From Plumapathes pennacea (taxonomy: Eukaryota; Cnidaria; Anthozoa; Antipatharia; Myriopathidae), in assembly GCA_964036295.1 (NCBI GenBank), contig OZ038462.1:37423680-37487679 (forward strand): a DNA stretch of 64,000 nt. The letters are read 5' to 3'. A program made the position numbers and the translations under genes. Positions within the stretch are counted from its first letter, which is position 1; each line of letters opens with the position of its first letter. Positions 19,911 through 30,614 of the stretch are shown piece after piece. The notes beneath the pieces were generated by a model. That model was not told the origin of the DNA and made no database searches. It saw only the letters and a list, made by a program, of their open reading frames with translations.

Positions 19911-22450
19911 CCCTTGTCCTGCCACTGACGAGAATACTCGTTTTTGAAACATGCGCATAAATTATCATGAATAAATCACGCGTTCTTGCACGTGGCACCG
20001 TGTGACACTGTCACAAAAGCCTTACATAACAATGCTATCAGCCAATCATTTTTCCGAAATTTTTCACGTGATTTTAAGCGAGACCAAGCGCAACACGTGC
20101 GAGCGACTTGTGTGCGACGCTGTCAATATGGCCGACGAGTTAGATATCATCAATGACATCTTCAACAATTCTTTTGACGAAGAAGACTTCGAAGGGTTCG
20201 ATGAGGAAGCAGTCGCTGAGGCAGCAGAACGTCGGCAGAACCGCCGCAACAATGCTGAACAAGAAGTCGAGGAAAATGACGAGCAAGAACCCGCTGGAGT
20301 TTGGCGTGGCGAGGTAGAAATAGTCCGCCAAACAGCTGACTTACCGGAGTTTCGGGAAAACGCGAGAATGAAAGTCGACGTTCCTGAAGGCCAAGCCCCC
20401 GTATCGTACTTTGATCTGTTTTTTACAGACATTATCGTCGAAAGAATTGTAACCGAGACAAACCGCTACGCTGAGGAAACGATCGCAAACGCAGAGTTGT
20501 TGCCAAACTCACGCGCTCACAGCTGGCGACCAATTTCGGCGGCAGAACTGAGGCTGTTTTTCGGCGTTGTTTTTGCAATGGGGCTGACAGAAAAACTGGA
20601 CATTCAGCTGTACTGGTCCACTGACGAAGTATTACATACGCCGTTCTTCGAAAAAACAATGAGCCGCAACCGTTTTTTGTTGATTTTGAAATATCTCCAT
20701 TTCAACAACAACGCACACCATGTTCCTCGTGGCCAGCAAGGGTATGATCCTCTTTTCAAGATCCGCCCTGTCTACGACTACATCCGCCAGAGATTTGGAG
20801 AGGTTTACCAGCCGGAGCAACAACTGAGCTTAGACGAAAGTACCATTGGATGGCGAGGGAATTTGCATTTCCGGTGTTACAACCCCACAAAGTCACATAA
20901 GTTCCACATGAAGGCGTTTGTCGTTGCAGAGGGAAGCTCGGGCTATGTGACTAAGTGGGAGCTGTACACCGGAAAGCGGGACGACATCAGTGAAAAAGGA
21001 GCTACGTACGACGTAGTGAGGCGGCTCTTGGAAGATTACAGAGGCTTCGGATACACCGTGTACTTGGATAATTATTATTCAAGTCCGGTGCTCTACAAGG
21101 ACCTGTTTTCTGATGAAATCATGGCTTGTGGCACCGTCCGACCTAATCGGAAAGGACTTCCGAAAGAAGAGTTAAAGAGAAGATTGGACAGGGGGCAACA
21201 TGTGGCATGGAGGCAGAATGAACTGATGGTTCTAAAGTGGAAAGACAAGAAGGATGTCCACATGTTGTCCACCTGTCACAACAACGAAACAGCGGCGACA
21301 GGAAGAGTGGAGTGAGCAACTGGCACTGCAGTCCGCAAACCGAAGGTCATCATTGACTACAACAAGTACATGGGAGGTGTGGACCGCAGTGGCCAGCTGA
21401 TGCAATACCACAACTTCAAGCGGAAGACCTCCAAGTATTACAAGAAGATTTTCTTTCACCTTCTGCACCTCTGTCAGGTACAGGCGTACCTTTTACACAA
21501 GAAGACAGCAGAAAGGCAGATGCTGCACCGCGAGTTTTGCCTCGAAGTTTCAAAAGGGTTTGTGCAGAGAGCTCTTGGAGTTATTCCAGCCCCAGGAACT
21601 GTTGGCAGAGGTGCTTACAATGCCCATGATGTTGCCAGGCTCACTGGAAGGCACTTTCCAGCCATTATTCCGCCCACCCCTGGTGCAAGGAAGGCTTTCC
21701 CTACCAAGAGGTGCAAGGTCTGCCAGAAGGCTGGGCTGAGGAGGGAGACTCGCTATCATTGTGAAGTGTGCTCCACTCCACTCTGCATCACTCCCTGCTT
21801 TGAAAGGTTCCACACTGTTCAACATTACTAAGTTGAAATGAACTGCATCTTTTGGTTGAAAGACATTTTTTGACTTTTGAAGAACTTGGCGTAGTTTGCC
21901 ATGATTTGCTGATAATTTTCATACAGTCGTGTTTATGGTTTTGGTTTTGTATTCTTGATGCTATTTCCCAATTTAAGGATCAAAAGGAGCATTGTGATAA
22001 CTGCATTCAACCAGTAGAACTTAGATTATACTGGCACTATTTTTACAGTGCGGTATGCAAATTAGGAGTAGTTTCCACGAGCTTGTGGATTGTAAATAAG
22101 TGCTTTTTCTTTTTTTTTTTTTTGCTAAAATCCAGCATAACTAATCAATTTGATGTTTAAGTCATTTTTTTCACAAAATCTCAGGATTTGGTACCCTTTT
22201 TTACACAATACATTGAAACAACTGATTAAACCAGTTTCTATGGTAACAGACTCCTTGTGGTTGCGGCGCATTGCAATTATACACCCATGAACAGATAGTA
22301 TGTTTCATGCAATATCAGAAACATATGGGGTTTAGGGTGATAGCTTCAATTCCTGATTTTATATGAATTTTTATAAGTGGTCAAGTCATTTTCAAAAAAT
22401 GAGCCGGCAGTGGGGGTAGGTTTTGGATATGGGAGCCGGCAGGACAAGGG
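19911..22450 (+). mobile_element. piggyBac transposon with TTAA target duplication
   Basis: The ends are a perfect 13 bp inverted repeat, CCCTTGTCCTGCC (19911-19923) and its complement (22438-22450), each flanked by TTAA (19907-19910 and 22451-22454). A subterminal echo of the end (gccggcagtg) lies near 22402. The element is 2540 bp long and carries one transposase gene. It sits in the TTAA of the word gagaaacttaaaagcagtgg. The same site is empty in the sister units at about 15201, 15714 and 17201, which proves the insertion and its exact limits. Confidence 0.95.
20128..21831 (+). pseudogene. piggyBac transposase with one internal stop codon
   Basis: ATG 20128 has A at -3 and G at +4 and begins a typical acidic N-terminus (MADELDIINDIFNNSFDEED). 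The frame also extends upstream without a better start. Numbering from this ATG, the catalytic aspartates fit the DDD core: D236 in LSLDEST, D314 in VYLDNYYSS and D410 in IIDYNKYMGGVDRS. A spacing of 78 between the first two is the family norm. The C-terminus has the Cys-rich cross-brace finger (CKVCQKAG, CEVC and CITPC) that binds the element ends. The only lesion seen is TGA at 21313-21315, codon 396, between the second and third aspartates. It is compatible with a C-to-T change of an Arg codon. All other 567 codons are open, so the element is young but probably not autonomous. Confidence 0.9.
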
Positions 22451-23989
22451 TTAAAAGCAGTGGCCACCATTGCCTAAATTTATAGATTTATGAAAATTTG
22501 ATGCAATTCAATTCTCCTACAAAGGCTGGCAAGGACACATTCCATTTTTCTTGTGCTCCAAGGAGTTCACTTGTATTTGTGTTATAACGATAGAATTGCT
22601 TTTCCTTTCTTACAGAACTTTTCAAAGGCAAGTAACTTTACTGTTCAAATGGCCAAACCACATCCTCAGCAATGTGGAAATGACAGAAAAGGCCATTATT
22701 GATGTACCAATGAAAAAGGCTTCCATTGGTATTGTAGAGGCACTTCACCTCACAGAGAGATTTGTTAGCCCAGAGACACTGGGCATGCAGAACCAATGTT
22801 GCAGAAAGGGTTTCAGAGTTCCTTCCTGGACACATCAGGAGCACAGACATCTACGAAAAACTTAAGTGGTTTTCCAGTGAAGTAATACATAGTAATATTT
22901 ATTTAACTGTTGCATAATTATCTACTTTCATGAAAAGTGCTAAATTTCCAAATTCAGTACAGTCAAACAGAGAGTTTAAAACAGGAATACGACAACTTTA
23001 TAGGCTGCACAGCGTGGAGTGGCGAGCCAGCTGTACAGGAGTTACAACAACAAAACCCATGTCTGAAGATTCACTACAAATAACAAGAACACGAGCTCAG
23101 AAACAGCTCTGTCTTATACAAAAGTCTGCAAACTCTTCATAAACAAGTTCAGTCAACTCGACTTGGATCCACAACTTCATGGCCTGCACACTGTGGTGGC
23201 GAGCCATGCAGCTGTACTGAAGCTACAACAACCAAACCCACATCTGAAGATTCACTTTGTGTAAGTATAAAATGTACTGACACAACAGACAAGCATTTGT
23301 TCTTCATTTCACAAAACAATTTTCTGTAAAAATAAAACATTTGTTGTCAGAACAAAATGAGTTTGTATTCAAAACTGAAAATTGTTTGACCAGAGACATG
23401 TCAAAAAGCCCAACAACACAAGTTTATTTCTGTCAGAAAAATAATAGCCACATGGCTAAGCAGTGTTTAGAGGTATTTGGTGAACCATAAATGCTCGAAT
23501 AAGCCTTCCCCCCCCCACAAGGTCATTTTTTGAAATAAGCCTCCTCTAATTTTCCAAGCTGCGTGACCTGCCATTCACTTTGGATGATCCCACATCAGCG
23601 CAGGATGTTAAATTTATTGTCCAGACCCTTTTTAATCAGGTAAACTGCCCACTAAAAAATAATTTTTACAACTATTATAATGCAGAGGCATTGTTTTAGT
23701 GATATGAACAATAAAATATTTGTATTAAATGCATCACTAATAGATTGGTACAGTGCTCTAACATTGGCCCCCTGACAGACCAGGGGCATCAAGAGTGGGT
23801 AACCAAGGCAAACCCACGACCGTCCACCACTGCCCTAGGTATACCTGTCACTCGTCACTGAAATCTGCTTATTTACCATCAACAAGATGGAGTGAGTGGG
23901 CAACAAGCAGAAAGACACAAAATTGCATCTAGACATATTAGCAGTTGAGAAACTTAAAAGCAGGAGCCAGCTCTTCTTTCTTGCAGGCT

Positions 23990-24286
23990 TTTTTGAAGGC
24001 AAGCACTTTGCCGTTTGAACGGCCAAACGTCATGCTCAGCAATGCCGAAATGAAAGAAAAGAAGGCCATTCTTGATGTAGTGATGAAAAAGGCTTGGAGT
24101 GGTATTGTAGAGGCACTTCACCTCATACAGAGATTTGTTAGCCCAGAGACACTGGCATGCAGAACCAATGTTGCAGAAAGGGTTTCAGAATTGCTTCCTG
24201 GACATATCAGGAGCATAGACATTTACACAAAACATATGTGGTTTTCCACTGAAGTAATACAAAGGAATAATAAAATTGTTGCATAA
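23990..24286 (+). CDS. Exon-like block of the 1.5 kb unit, last copy
   Basis: The acceptor tttcttgcag ends near 23986. The frame then reads through FERPNVMLSNAEMKEKKAIL, SGIVEALHLIQRFVSPETLAC, VAERVSELLPGHIRS and HMWFSTEVIQ to a stop at 24286, without interruption. It is one of only two copies of this block that stay open to the end. Function unknown. A further acceptor and short open stretch at about 24394-24446 (IAGVVKTTHIKRVK) may be the next exon of the same gene. Confidence 0.35.
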   Translation, partial: FLKASTLPFERPNVMLSNAEMKEKKAILDVVMKKAWSGIVEALHLIQRFVSPETLACRTNVAERVSELLPGHIRSIDIYTKHMWFSTEVIQRNNKIVA

Positions 24287-24494
24287 TTATCTACTTTCAT
24301 GAAAAGTGCTAAATTTCAAAATACAGTACAGTTATTCATTTGTGCATTACAGATTAATGATGGGTTGATAGTGTTTCTTTTTGTAGATTGCTGGTGTAGT
24401 GAAGACTACACACATTAAGAGAGTCAAGTGTGTAGCTTTTCCTTAGAATGACATATCAGATGTAATGGAGGGCAGCACAGATGTGTAAATACGA

Positions 24495-24971
24495 GAAATA
24501 TTAACAAGTGTGCCTGATGCGACAAATAGGCGGTTGCGCTTTCTCAGCAGTGACTCTCCCTTGCACTATTTCAAGATGGCCAAGGGAAAAGACATTGTTG
24601 GGAAGTGTTCCCCAACAATGTATATGCATCCTGGTTGCAAAGGTGGCAGAGATATATTCTCTTATTCAAGGTGGGTTATACACATTAGGAATTTTACTAT
24701 TGACAGTGATTGGTGAAGTCACTCAAAATATTTTGAAATGTTTACAAATGTTGTCTGCACATTACAGGTGATGATACACCTTGGCATTGAAAATTTGGAG
24801 AATGAAGTGGTGGATCTGGATCAGGAGAAGACGGTTGTCGATCCAGATAAAGTGAGAGATCTGGATCAGAAGACGGTTGTTGATTCAAATGAAGTGAGAG
24901 ATCTGGATCAGAAGACGGTTGTTGATCCGAATGAAGTGAGAGATCTGGATCAGGAGAAGATGATTGTCGAT
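24495..24971 (+). CDS. Uncharacterised gene-like exons leading into a 15-residue repeat
   Basis: An open stretch at about 24510-24670 encodes PDATNRRLRFLSSDSPLHYF and CSPTMYMHPGCKGGRDIF, then a possible donor (caag|gtgggt at 24671). After an acceptor near 24767 a second exon encodes IHLGIENLENEVVDLDQ and then passes into repeats of the type TVVDPDKVRDLDQEK. I do not recognise the family. The repeat is acidic, with alternating Val and Asp, and probably extended. The exon is cut at 24971 by a LINE fragment and the same repeat resumes at 25472 and 27021. Confidence 0.35.
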
Positions 24972-25471
24972 AACTTTATTTAACCACGGTAAAAACTCAT
25001 CAGGGATTATTACAAAAAATGTATAAAACTACTATACTACTGTACTATTATATACTATACTATATATATTATATTACTAATATTAATTACTACTAAATTA
25101 AAAAACTAAAAACCTGCTTCACATGAGTGCCATGTGTTTAATTATAAATTATGTGAAGAGGCTGCTGCAACCAACACGAAACTTGTTGAGGGTTTGAGCT
25201 TGTCGCAACTCAACCGGGAGACTATTCCATAGCACCGCCCCATTATAGCTAAAGCTATTTTTATGTGAAAATTTGCCAAAAAGCGTGGCTGATTTTTGTC
25301 GTTTGTGCCAGCCTATATGAAAATTTGTTCGGAACAATGGAACAGCAATTTTGCCCGCAGTGTCCCGAAGCGAGTAATTTAGCATGTTACTACGGTCTAG
25401 AAATTTTGAGCGAAGATACTCAGGGGCTAGTCCACTGAGTGATTTGATAATAGCTTTATGAACTTGGCAAT
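24972..25471 (-). mobile_element. 5'-truncated LINE copy, minus strand, carrying the RT C-terminus
   Basis: Read on the minus strand, 25470 to about 25150 encodes VHKAIIKSLSGLAPEYLRSK, NYSLRDTAGKIAVPL and SFSYNGAVLWNSLPVELRQA, the typical end of a non-LTR retrotransposon polyprotein (WNSLP box). The 3' tail on the left ends with ttaaataaag, an AATAAA-type end. The copy sits inside one unit of the 45 bp array. An in-frame extra segment, GWHKRQKSATLFGK, interrupts the usual text between VPLFRTN and NSFSY (see findings). Confidence 0.7.
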
Positions 25472-25546
25472 CCAGATAAAGTGAGGAATCTGGATCAGGA
25501 GAAGCCGTTGTTGATCTAAATGAAGTGAGATGGATCAGGAGAAGAC

Positions 25547-27020
25547 GGGACAGTACAAACCTGGTCCCCCGATATGGACCCCCCACCCCCCCCCAAAAAA
25601 ATGAAATTTTTTAAAAATCTTTTTTTTAGATATTTAGAACTTTTTTTTAGATATGATTTTTCATTCGCACATCCTTCGAGTTTCCCTTTAATCGTCACCT
25701 GCAGATCCACCCAAATCCTCACCCCACCCTGCCACTCACCCTTCTTTTGTGCCCTATGAAACAATCATTTTTCATCATTTCGGACAATTAAGTGTGGGCG
25801 AAGTCAAAGATGATATTCAACTTTTCAAACATGAACCTGATTTCTGGTTCGGCATTTTTTTTTACCACGCAAACTTCAGAGGATTCCCAACTGCGCTGTA
25901 TTTATTGACAGCGGCTCCCATTGACATAGCCACGCCTTGAGCCATGAAGGTGGTGTCAAATTTATTTATTTCAAAAGAGATCTGTGGATGATGTTCAGGT
26001 ACATATTTCCAATATATTTTTGGAGCAGTAGAAATGTATGTACCGAACAAACGAGCAAATCAACTACCGGTTGCAGATCAATGATGCAGATTCATCATCA
26101 GATTCAGAGTCCGACACTGAACTTCAGTCAGCAACGCCTGGTTTTCTGACAAACACCCAAGAGCAGCAGCTGAGTGGAGCAGCTGAGGAAAGGTAAGTTA
26201 TATTCACATGGATGGTTTTAGCTTTCCTGCATTTCCTGTTTTAGCTTAAGGATTAGGTTTACCCGCACAACTATGGCTGAAAGACCGGAAAAACCAGTAG
26301 TTAGCCCGACTGAGAGCACTCCAGTGGAACTTATACAAATCAGCAGAAACATCCGTGTATGTGCAGGATGTCGAGGTGCCCTGAAGAACAGACCTAATGC
26401 CCACAACATGCCTGGACATCTTCTGGAATCACATTATTGCCTTAGGCACAAGGAAGAGGACTATGTTTTCATTTCCAAGACAAATTAATGGCTCAAGAAA
26501 TTTGAAATAAACACTATCATGTAAATAGGAACTGTGTGATAGGAAGAAACCCAAACTTCCAGCCCAAGAACTTACAGCTATCACTGCCTCACACTCTGAA
26601 TGCTGAACTGAGTGGTTTCCTGATTTCAAGAATAGATGTCTAATGAACAAGTCTCCACTGTTTTATAACCTGATCACGTTGTTTCTTTCCAGTTAATAAG
26701 TTGTAAGAGATCTCAAATACAAATTGCTGGATTTTTTAGATTACATTACCATTATTACCACCGAAGCCCGGTTATAATTTGAAATTATTATAGTAAGAAA
26801 TTTGAAAAGAACATTCTACGGAAATAATGTCTCCTTGTTTTTAATTTGCATGTATTTTATTAAAATGAAATGTTCAGTTCCGCATTTTGCTTTTCTTTCA
26901 ATACTAACAATGGAGAAGAGGAGTGGGGTACTACTCAAACAAATTTTTAAAAGAATCATTTTTGGGGGGGTGGGTGGGGGGAGGGGGTCCATATTGGGGG
27001 CCCAGATTTTGTACCGACCC
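25547..27020. mobile_element. DNA transposon-like element with C/G-rich inverted ends
   Basis: The left end reads gggacagtacaaacctggtc then cccgatatggacccccc; the right end reads ggggtccatattgggggccc then agattttgtaccgaccc. They are imperfect inverted repeats of about 60-70 bp, extending inward over poly(C)/poly(G) and aaatttttaaaa. The element is 1.47 kb and sits inside the 45 bp repeat array, whose units flank both sides. It contains no transposase that I recognise, only the small Cys/His ORF at 26273. Probably a non-autonomous copy; the superfamily is not fixed. Confidence 0.55.
26080..26488 (+). CDS. Small Cys/His protein fragment inside the DNA element
   Basis: An exon-like stretch ending at a GTAAGT-type donor (about 26193) encodes DADSSSDSESDTELQSATPG and NTQEQQLSGAAEE. 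From about 26262 a second open stretch encodes ELIQISRNIRVCAGCRGALK and HYCLRHKEEDYVF to a stop at 26488. The CxxC ... HYC ... RH spacing suggests a small zinc-binding unit. I associate this text with uncharacterised cnidarian proteins that often flank transposase genes, but I cannot name a function. Confidence 0.35.
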
Positions 27021-27285
27021 GGAGAAGATGGTTGTCGATTTGGACAAAGTGAGAGATCTGGATCAGGAGAAGACTGTTGTTGATCCAGATAAAGTGAGAG
27101 ATCTGGATCAGAAGATGGTTGTTGGTCCGAATGAAGTGAAAGAACTGGATCAGGAGAAGACTGTTGTCAATCCAGAAAAAGTGAGAGATCTGGATCAGGA
27201 GAAGATGGTTGTTGATCCGAATGAAGTGAGAGATCTGGATCAGGAGAAGACAGTTGTCAATTCGGATGAAGTTAGAGATCTGGAC

Positions 27286-28800
27286 CACACATGCTACAGG
27301 TCATATCAATCCTTTGGTTGTTTTTAATACCTGTGTACCCGTGAATTGACACTATTGCAGGTACAGTTGACCATATGCCTTACATTTTATTTTACCAAAG
27401 TGAAATATGGTTGGTTTCTGAAGTGGTTTTAGATGACTCTCAAAAGTAAGAAAACCATAATATTAGGCATAGTGTTTGTTATTTGCCATGCTTTTGCATT
27501 TTGATTTATTTATTAAAACTATCTATTTAAGCCTTAAATAACTGGCAGTACATATACCCAAACTTTATTTGTGATTTTTGAAGATCATCACCTGTTAACC
27601 AGTCTCTACCATGAAAATTTTTTAACAAAGCATCCTGAGCCACAAAAAGGCAGAATTAACAATCTAATGATGGAGCATGTATAGTACTTCGAACACCTCA
27701 TTTTTTATAGTCTCCTGGGTGGGTTTTGCTTATTTTCCAAGTAAGAGGAAGAGAAACCTTTGAAGTAATTTAAAAAGTTAAGGAAAGTCAGGAAATAATG
27801 GATCTTAATTTTCCACAAGCCCAAATTGATGATTACAAACTGAGCTATAATCACCAAGCCCTGATTGAGTAACATAAATACGAGCCAATGAAACATATGC
27901 TAAGTCCAGACTCCGAGACAATTTGTTTGCTGATAACACCATGTACTGGCTGTACACATAAATATTTACCAGTACCACTGAACAACCAAATGCAAACTGT
28001 TTGAGGCAGCTTATTCTAAACAGTTGCCATATGTATCGCAAGGATAGAGCTAAAGATGCCAGGGCCTGATTGTATACTTGCCTTCAGTATACCATCATGC
28101 TACAGCCTCAGCGAAGCCCCATGTGATGCTTGAGGCAATCGGCGAGAAACATTATTTCTCGCTGTATAAAGGCCACTTTAAAAAGCAGTTTAGGCAAGGG
28201 AAACAGCCTGCACCACAGATACCTCAAGCTTGTAGAGCAGGTAATAAATGCCATTGTGGGCAACACTGTTGTTTCCCAAGCCGACCATTACAAATTCAAA
28301 TCTGATGCCTGACTTATGGGTGACTAATGTGCAGTTGGGTTACGCAAGGGTGTAAACCTGTCATAGCAAAACGGCGAAAGTTGACTGATCGGAGATATTA
28401 ACACAAGTGTCAATGAAGAAAGCCCTTTCCAAGACAGTGATCATGATTGTTCTGATGATTTTGGCAATTGAGAGCTGGTTAGTTGGCTGCTACAGATTAG
28501 ATTTTGTCATAGCAGCCAAGGAAATTGTTGCAAAAGGCAAGTATCTTCCTTTCAATACGCTATGCTAAGTATTGCTTTACAGTGAGCGAAGCAGCAGTTC
28601 ATATTTCTTATGGAGAAAAAAATCTCATTATGCTTGACTGCATCCATTGTAATTAGACCACACTGCCTCACATGCTTGCAACCATAATGCTTTGCGACAC
28701 TTGACTTTATAACAACATGTTCTGTGCCAGTTCTTCCTCTCGTGTGCTGATGGATCATTTTCACATTTCATCAATTCTGTGTATTCCACTGATTATAACT
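27286..28800. other. No gene recognised
   Basis: AT-rich sequence. Overlapping frames at 28078-28312 look mildly gene-like (a His/Cys-containing segment) but show no splice signals or motif that I can defend. No repeats stand out. Confidence 0.35.
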
Positions 28801-28802
28801 AG

Positions 28803-29136
28803 GTGTGTTCGACAGTGTTCTCTCTCAGTTTGATTTTGCTGTACAAAGTCTTGCTTTGCACGTGGGCGACCAATCTTGTGTTGACTACCAACTTGGTGAG
28901 TATAATCCGTGCTGTTTATTGTGCCCATAACTTGATTATTACTGTGAACTACTGTAGCCTTTCTTTATTGTTTTGCCTTTTTGTATAGCCTTTGTTCAAG
29001 TGTATAACTACAGTATACATGTACTTCAGACTTGCGTGAGAGAACACTGTGTCGTTTGTAGCGTTCAGTTCGTTTATTAAAGTGTTCAGTGAGTGACCTG
29101 TGAGTTTGTTCTACTCCATGCCCTCGGCGAGCGTTA
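28803..29136 (+). repeat. Possible solo LTR
   Basis: The block runs from tgtgttcgacagtgttctc to ctcggcgagcgttaca. It begins TG, ends CA, holds attaaag-type signals near 29077 and has the stop-rich texture of an LTR. No flanking duplication could be confirmed and no partner LTR is in the window. Confidence 0.25.
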
Positions 29137-29283
29137 CAATATCTTTTTCATTTGACTATTATTATTTCCCTGAAATCGTGCATGATATACAATGTCATAA
29201 CATAGTCACAATACAAGCTGCACGCTGATTGGTCGAAAACTGTGGTTTGCCAGAGCATAAATCATGCTTGCTCACGGTTTATA

Positions 29284-29566
29284 GAGCGGTTTTTGGATGA
29301 CTATCGAAAACCAAAACCAAAGTAATCACACCACCAATCAGCTCAGCCAATCGGAAGCCAAAGTAATTCGCGTTTGGCCTTCCATTTGGTTTTACTTTCC
29401 AATCAGCAATGCAAGTGCACGCCATCGCTTGTGTGAGAAGTGTTTGGTTTTGTTCCTGATTGGCTGAGCATGCTGAAAAACTCGTGTGATTCAATCCAAA
29501 AGCGTAGCAAACGCAAAACCAAAGCAATCACATGATTCCTTTCGACAGTCATCTGAAAACTGCCCT
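29284..29566. mobile_element. MITE with 27 bp imperfect inverted ends
   Basis: The left end, gagcggtttttggatgacta plus tcgaaaa, pairs with tttcgacagtcatctgaaaa plus ctgccct on the right. Inner text is also palindromic (aaaaccaaagtaatcac near 29309, repeated as aaaaccaaagcaatcac near 29516, and gattggctgag opposite its complement). The type is common in stony corals in my recollection. It has no coding capacity. Confidence 0.6.
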
Positions 29567-30614
29567 AAGTTATAAATCACGCTTACGTCATCCTCTGGCA
29601 AAAAAAATAATAATAATGCGAGAATGGAGTCACCATTGCCCAACTTCGAGATAAAATTTGGTTCTGAGTGAAAGATACCAGCTAGTACGGTATGCTCAAA
29701 GCAGTTCACCGTGAATCGGTAAACGTGACCTCATCAAAAAGCACTTCAACAGTTTGGAGATGGAAAATCTATGTCGAAGAACGGCCGCGGCACAAGTTTC
29801 TTGTCAGCGTCGTGGAAAGCGACTAGGTTTAAGCACTGTCCCTAAGTACAGCATATTTGGGAGTCACAATTACATCAGTGGGTTGTTTGAAGTTGAATGC
29901 TTCAACAAGGAAGGAGAGGGTAAATCATTCAGTTGAAGAAGATCAGCCGTGAGCAATCACTGAACATGAACGGCGAAGACAGACGAGCAGACGTGTTTGA
30001 AGTGATGCAAGAGAAAGAATTTCCGACGATGTGACTGAAAAAAATTGATTGAAGAATTTTCGGACGGGCTTCAAATGGTTGTACTGCGAGGTAGAGTCAA
30101 GAAATCGGTAAGTTTTTCGAGTCGGCCGTTGGAGCGTTTGTCGATTCCCTTCAAATTTGCATTTTATGCACTAGCCGACTTATGATTTCACGTACTTGTA
30201 ATCTACGGGAAATATTAAACTTCTTCTCAAGAAGTAGAGAGAAACGCTTGCTAAACGGCTCGCGTTTCTCCCTACACTTCTTTCGTGTTCTCGTCACTTG
30301 CTGCGTGCTTTATTTCTGAACGGAGCACGCTTGAAGCTGTTCTATTTGTTAAATAACAAACGATGCTGCTGCTGCTTATATGCATACCTGTTTAGTTTCC
30401 AGCCCACATCAGACGTGCTGTGCAGGGAATCCTTCTGAACCTCTGAAGTCTGAGCGACGCCATCTTTCCGGTACCCGTTCATAAGCTCGCGTTCACCACG
30501 AAGTGGTGTGAAAAGCGCAGCTTTGTGATTTGGGAAGCGAATTCCAACGTAAGGATGGTTACCCCCCTCCCGCCGTCTGATTGGTCGCCCCACTGCATTA
30601 ATAACTAACCAACC
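29567..30614. other. No gene recognised
   Basis: Contains a short open frame at 29754-29936 (Arg- and Cys-containing) without recognisable features. An inverted word pair around cttctcaagaagtagagagaa at 30221 and ctccctacacttctt at 30268 may be another small repeat. Confidence 0.35.

Larger units (their letters stand above)
14177..24300 (+). repeat. Tandem array of a 1.5 kb unit, four to five copies, with nested insertions
   Basis: The marker ggatgttaaatttattgtcc recurs at about 14864, 16854, 18361 and 23605. Spacing is 1.99, 1.51 and 5.24 kb. The first excess is an internal duplication of about 510 bp (15146 against 15656). The third is explained by two insertions inside that unit: 1.21 kb of ORF1-like sequence (18427-19640) and the piggyBac element (2.54 kb). 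The net unit is about 1.48-1.5 kb. Each unit holds an exon-like block preceded by a pyrimidine tract and AG, encoding variants of MLSNAEM-EKAIIDV and GIVEALHL-ERFVSPETL. It also holds a second block encoding variants of SSVLYKSLQTLHKQ. The left and right units are incomplete. Confidence 0.8.
24797..27285 (+). repeat. Array of a 45/42 bp coding repeat, split by two insertions
   Basis: The unit agatctggatcaggagaaga plus about 25 further bases encodes about 15 residues (VVDPDKVRDLDQEKT) and stays in one frame. Some units lack one GAG codon (42 bp). Three blocks are seen: 24797-24971, 25472-25546 and 27021-27285. The breaks fall inside units: the left piece ends at gtcgat and the next resumes at ccagataaag, which together make one whole unit. 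So the array was continuous before the insertions. Confidence 0.75.

Noticed and set aside
28803-29136. Confirmed solo LTR
   Set aside because: TG...CA ends only; no target duplication or second copy seen, so kept as a low-confidence repeat.
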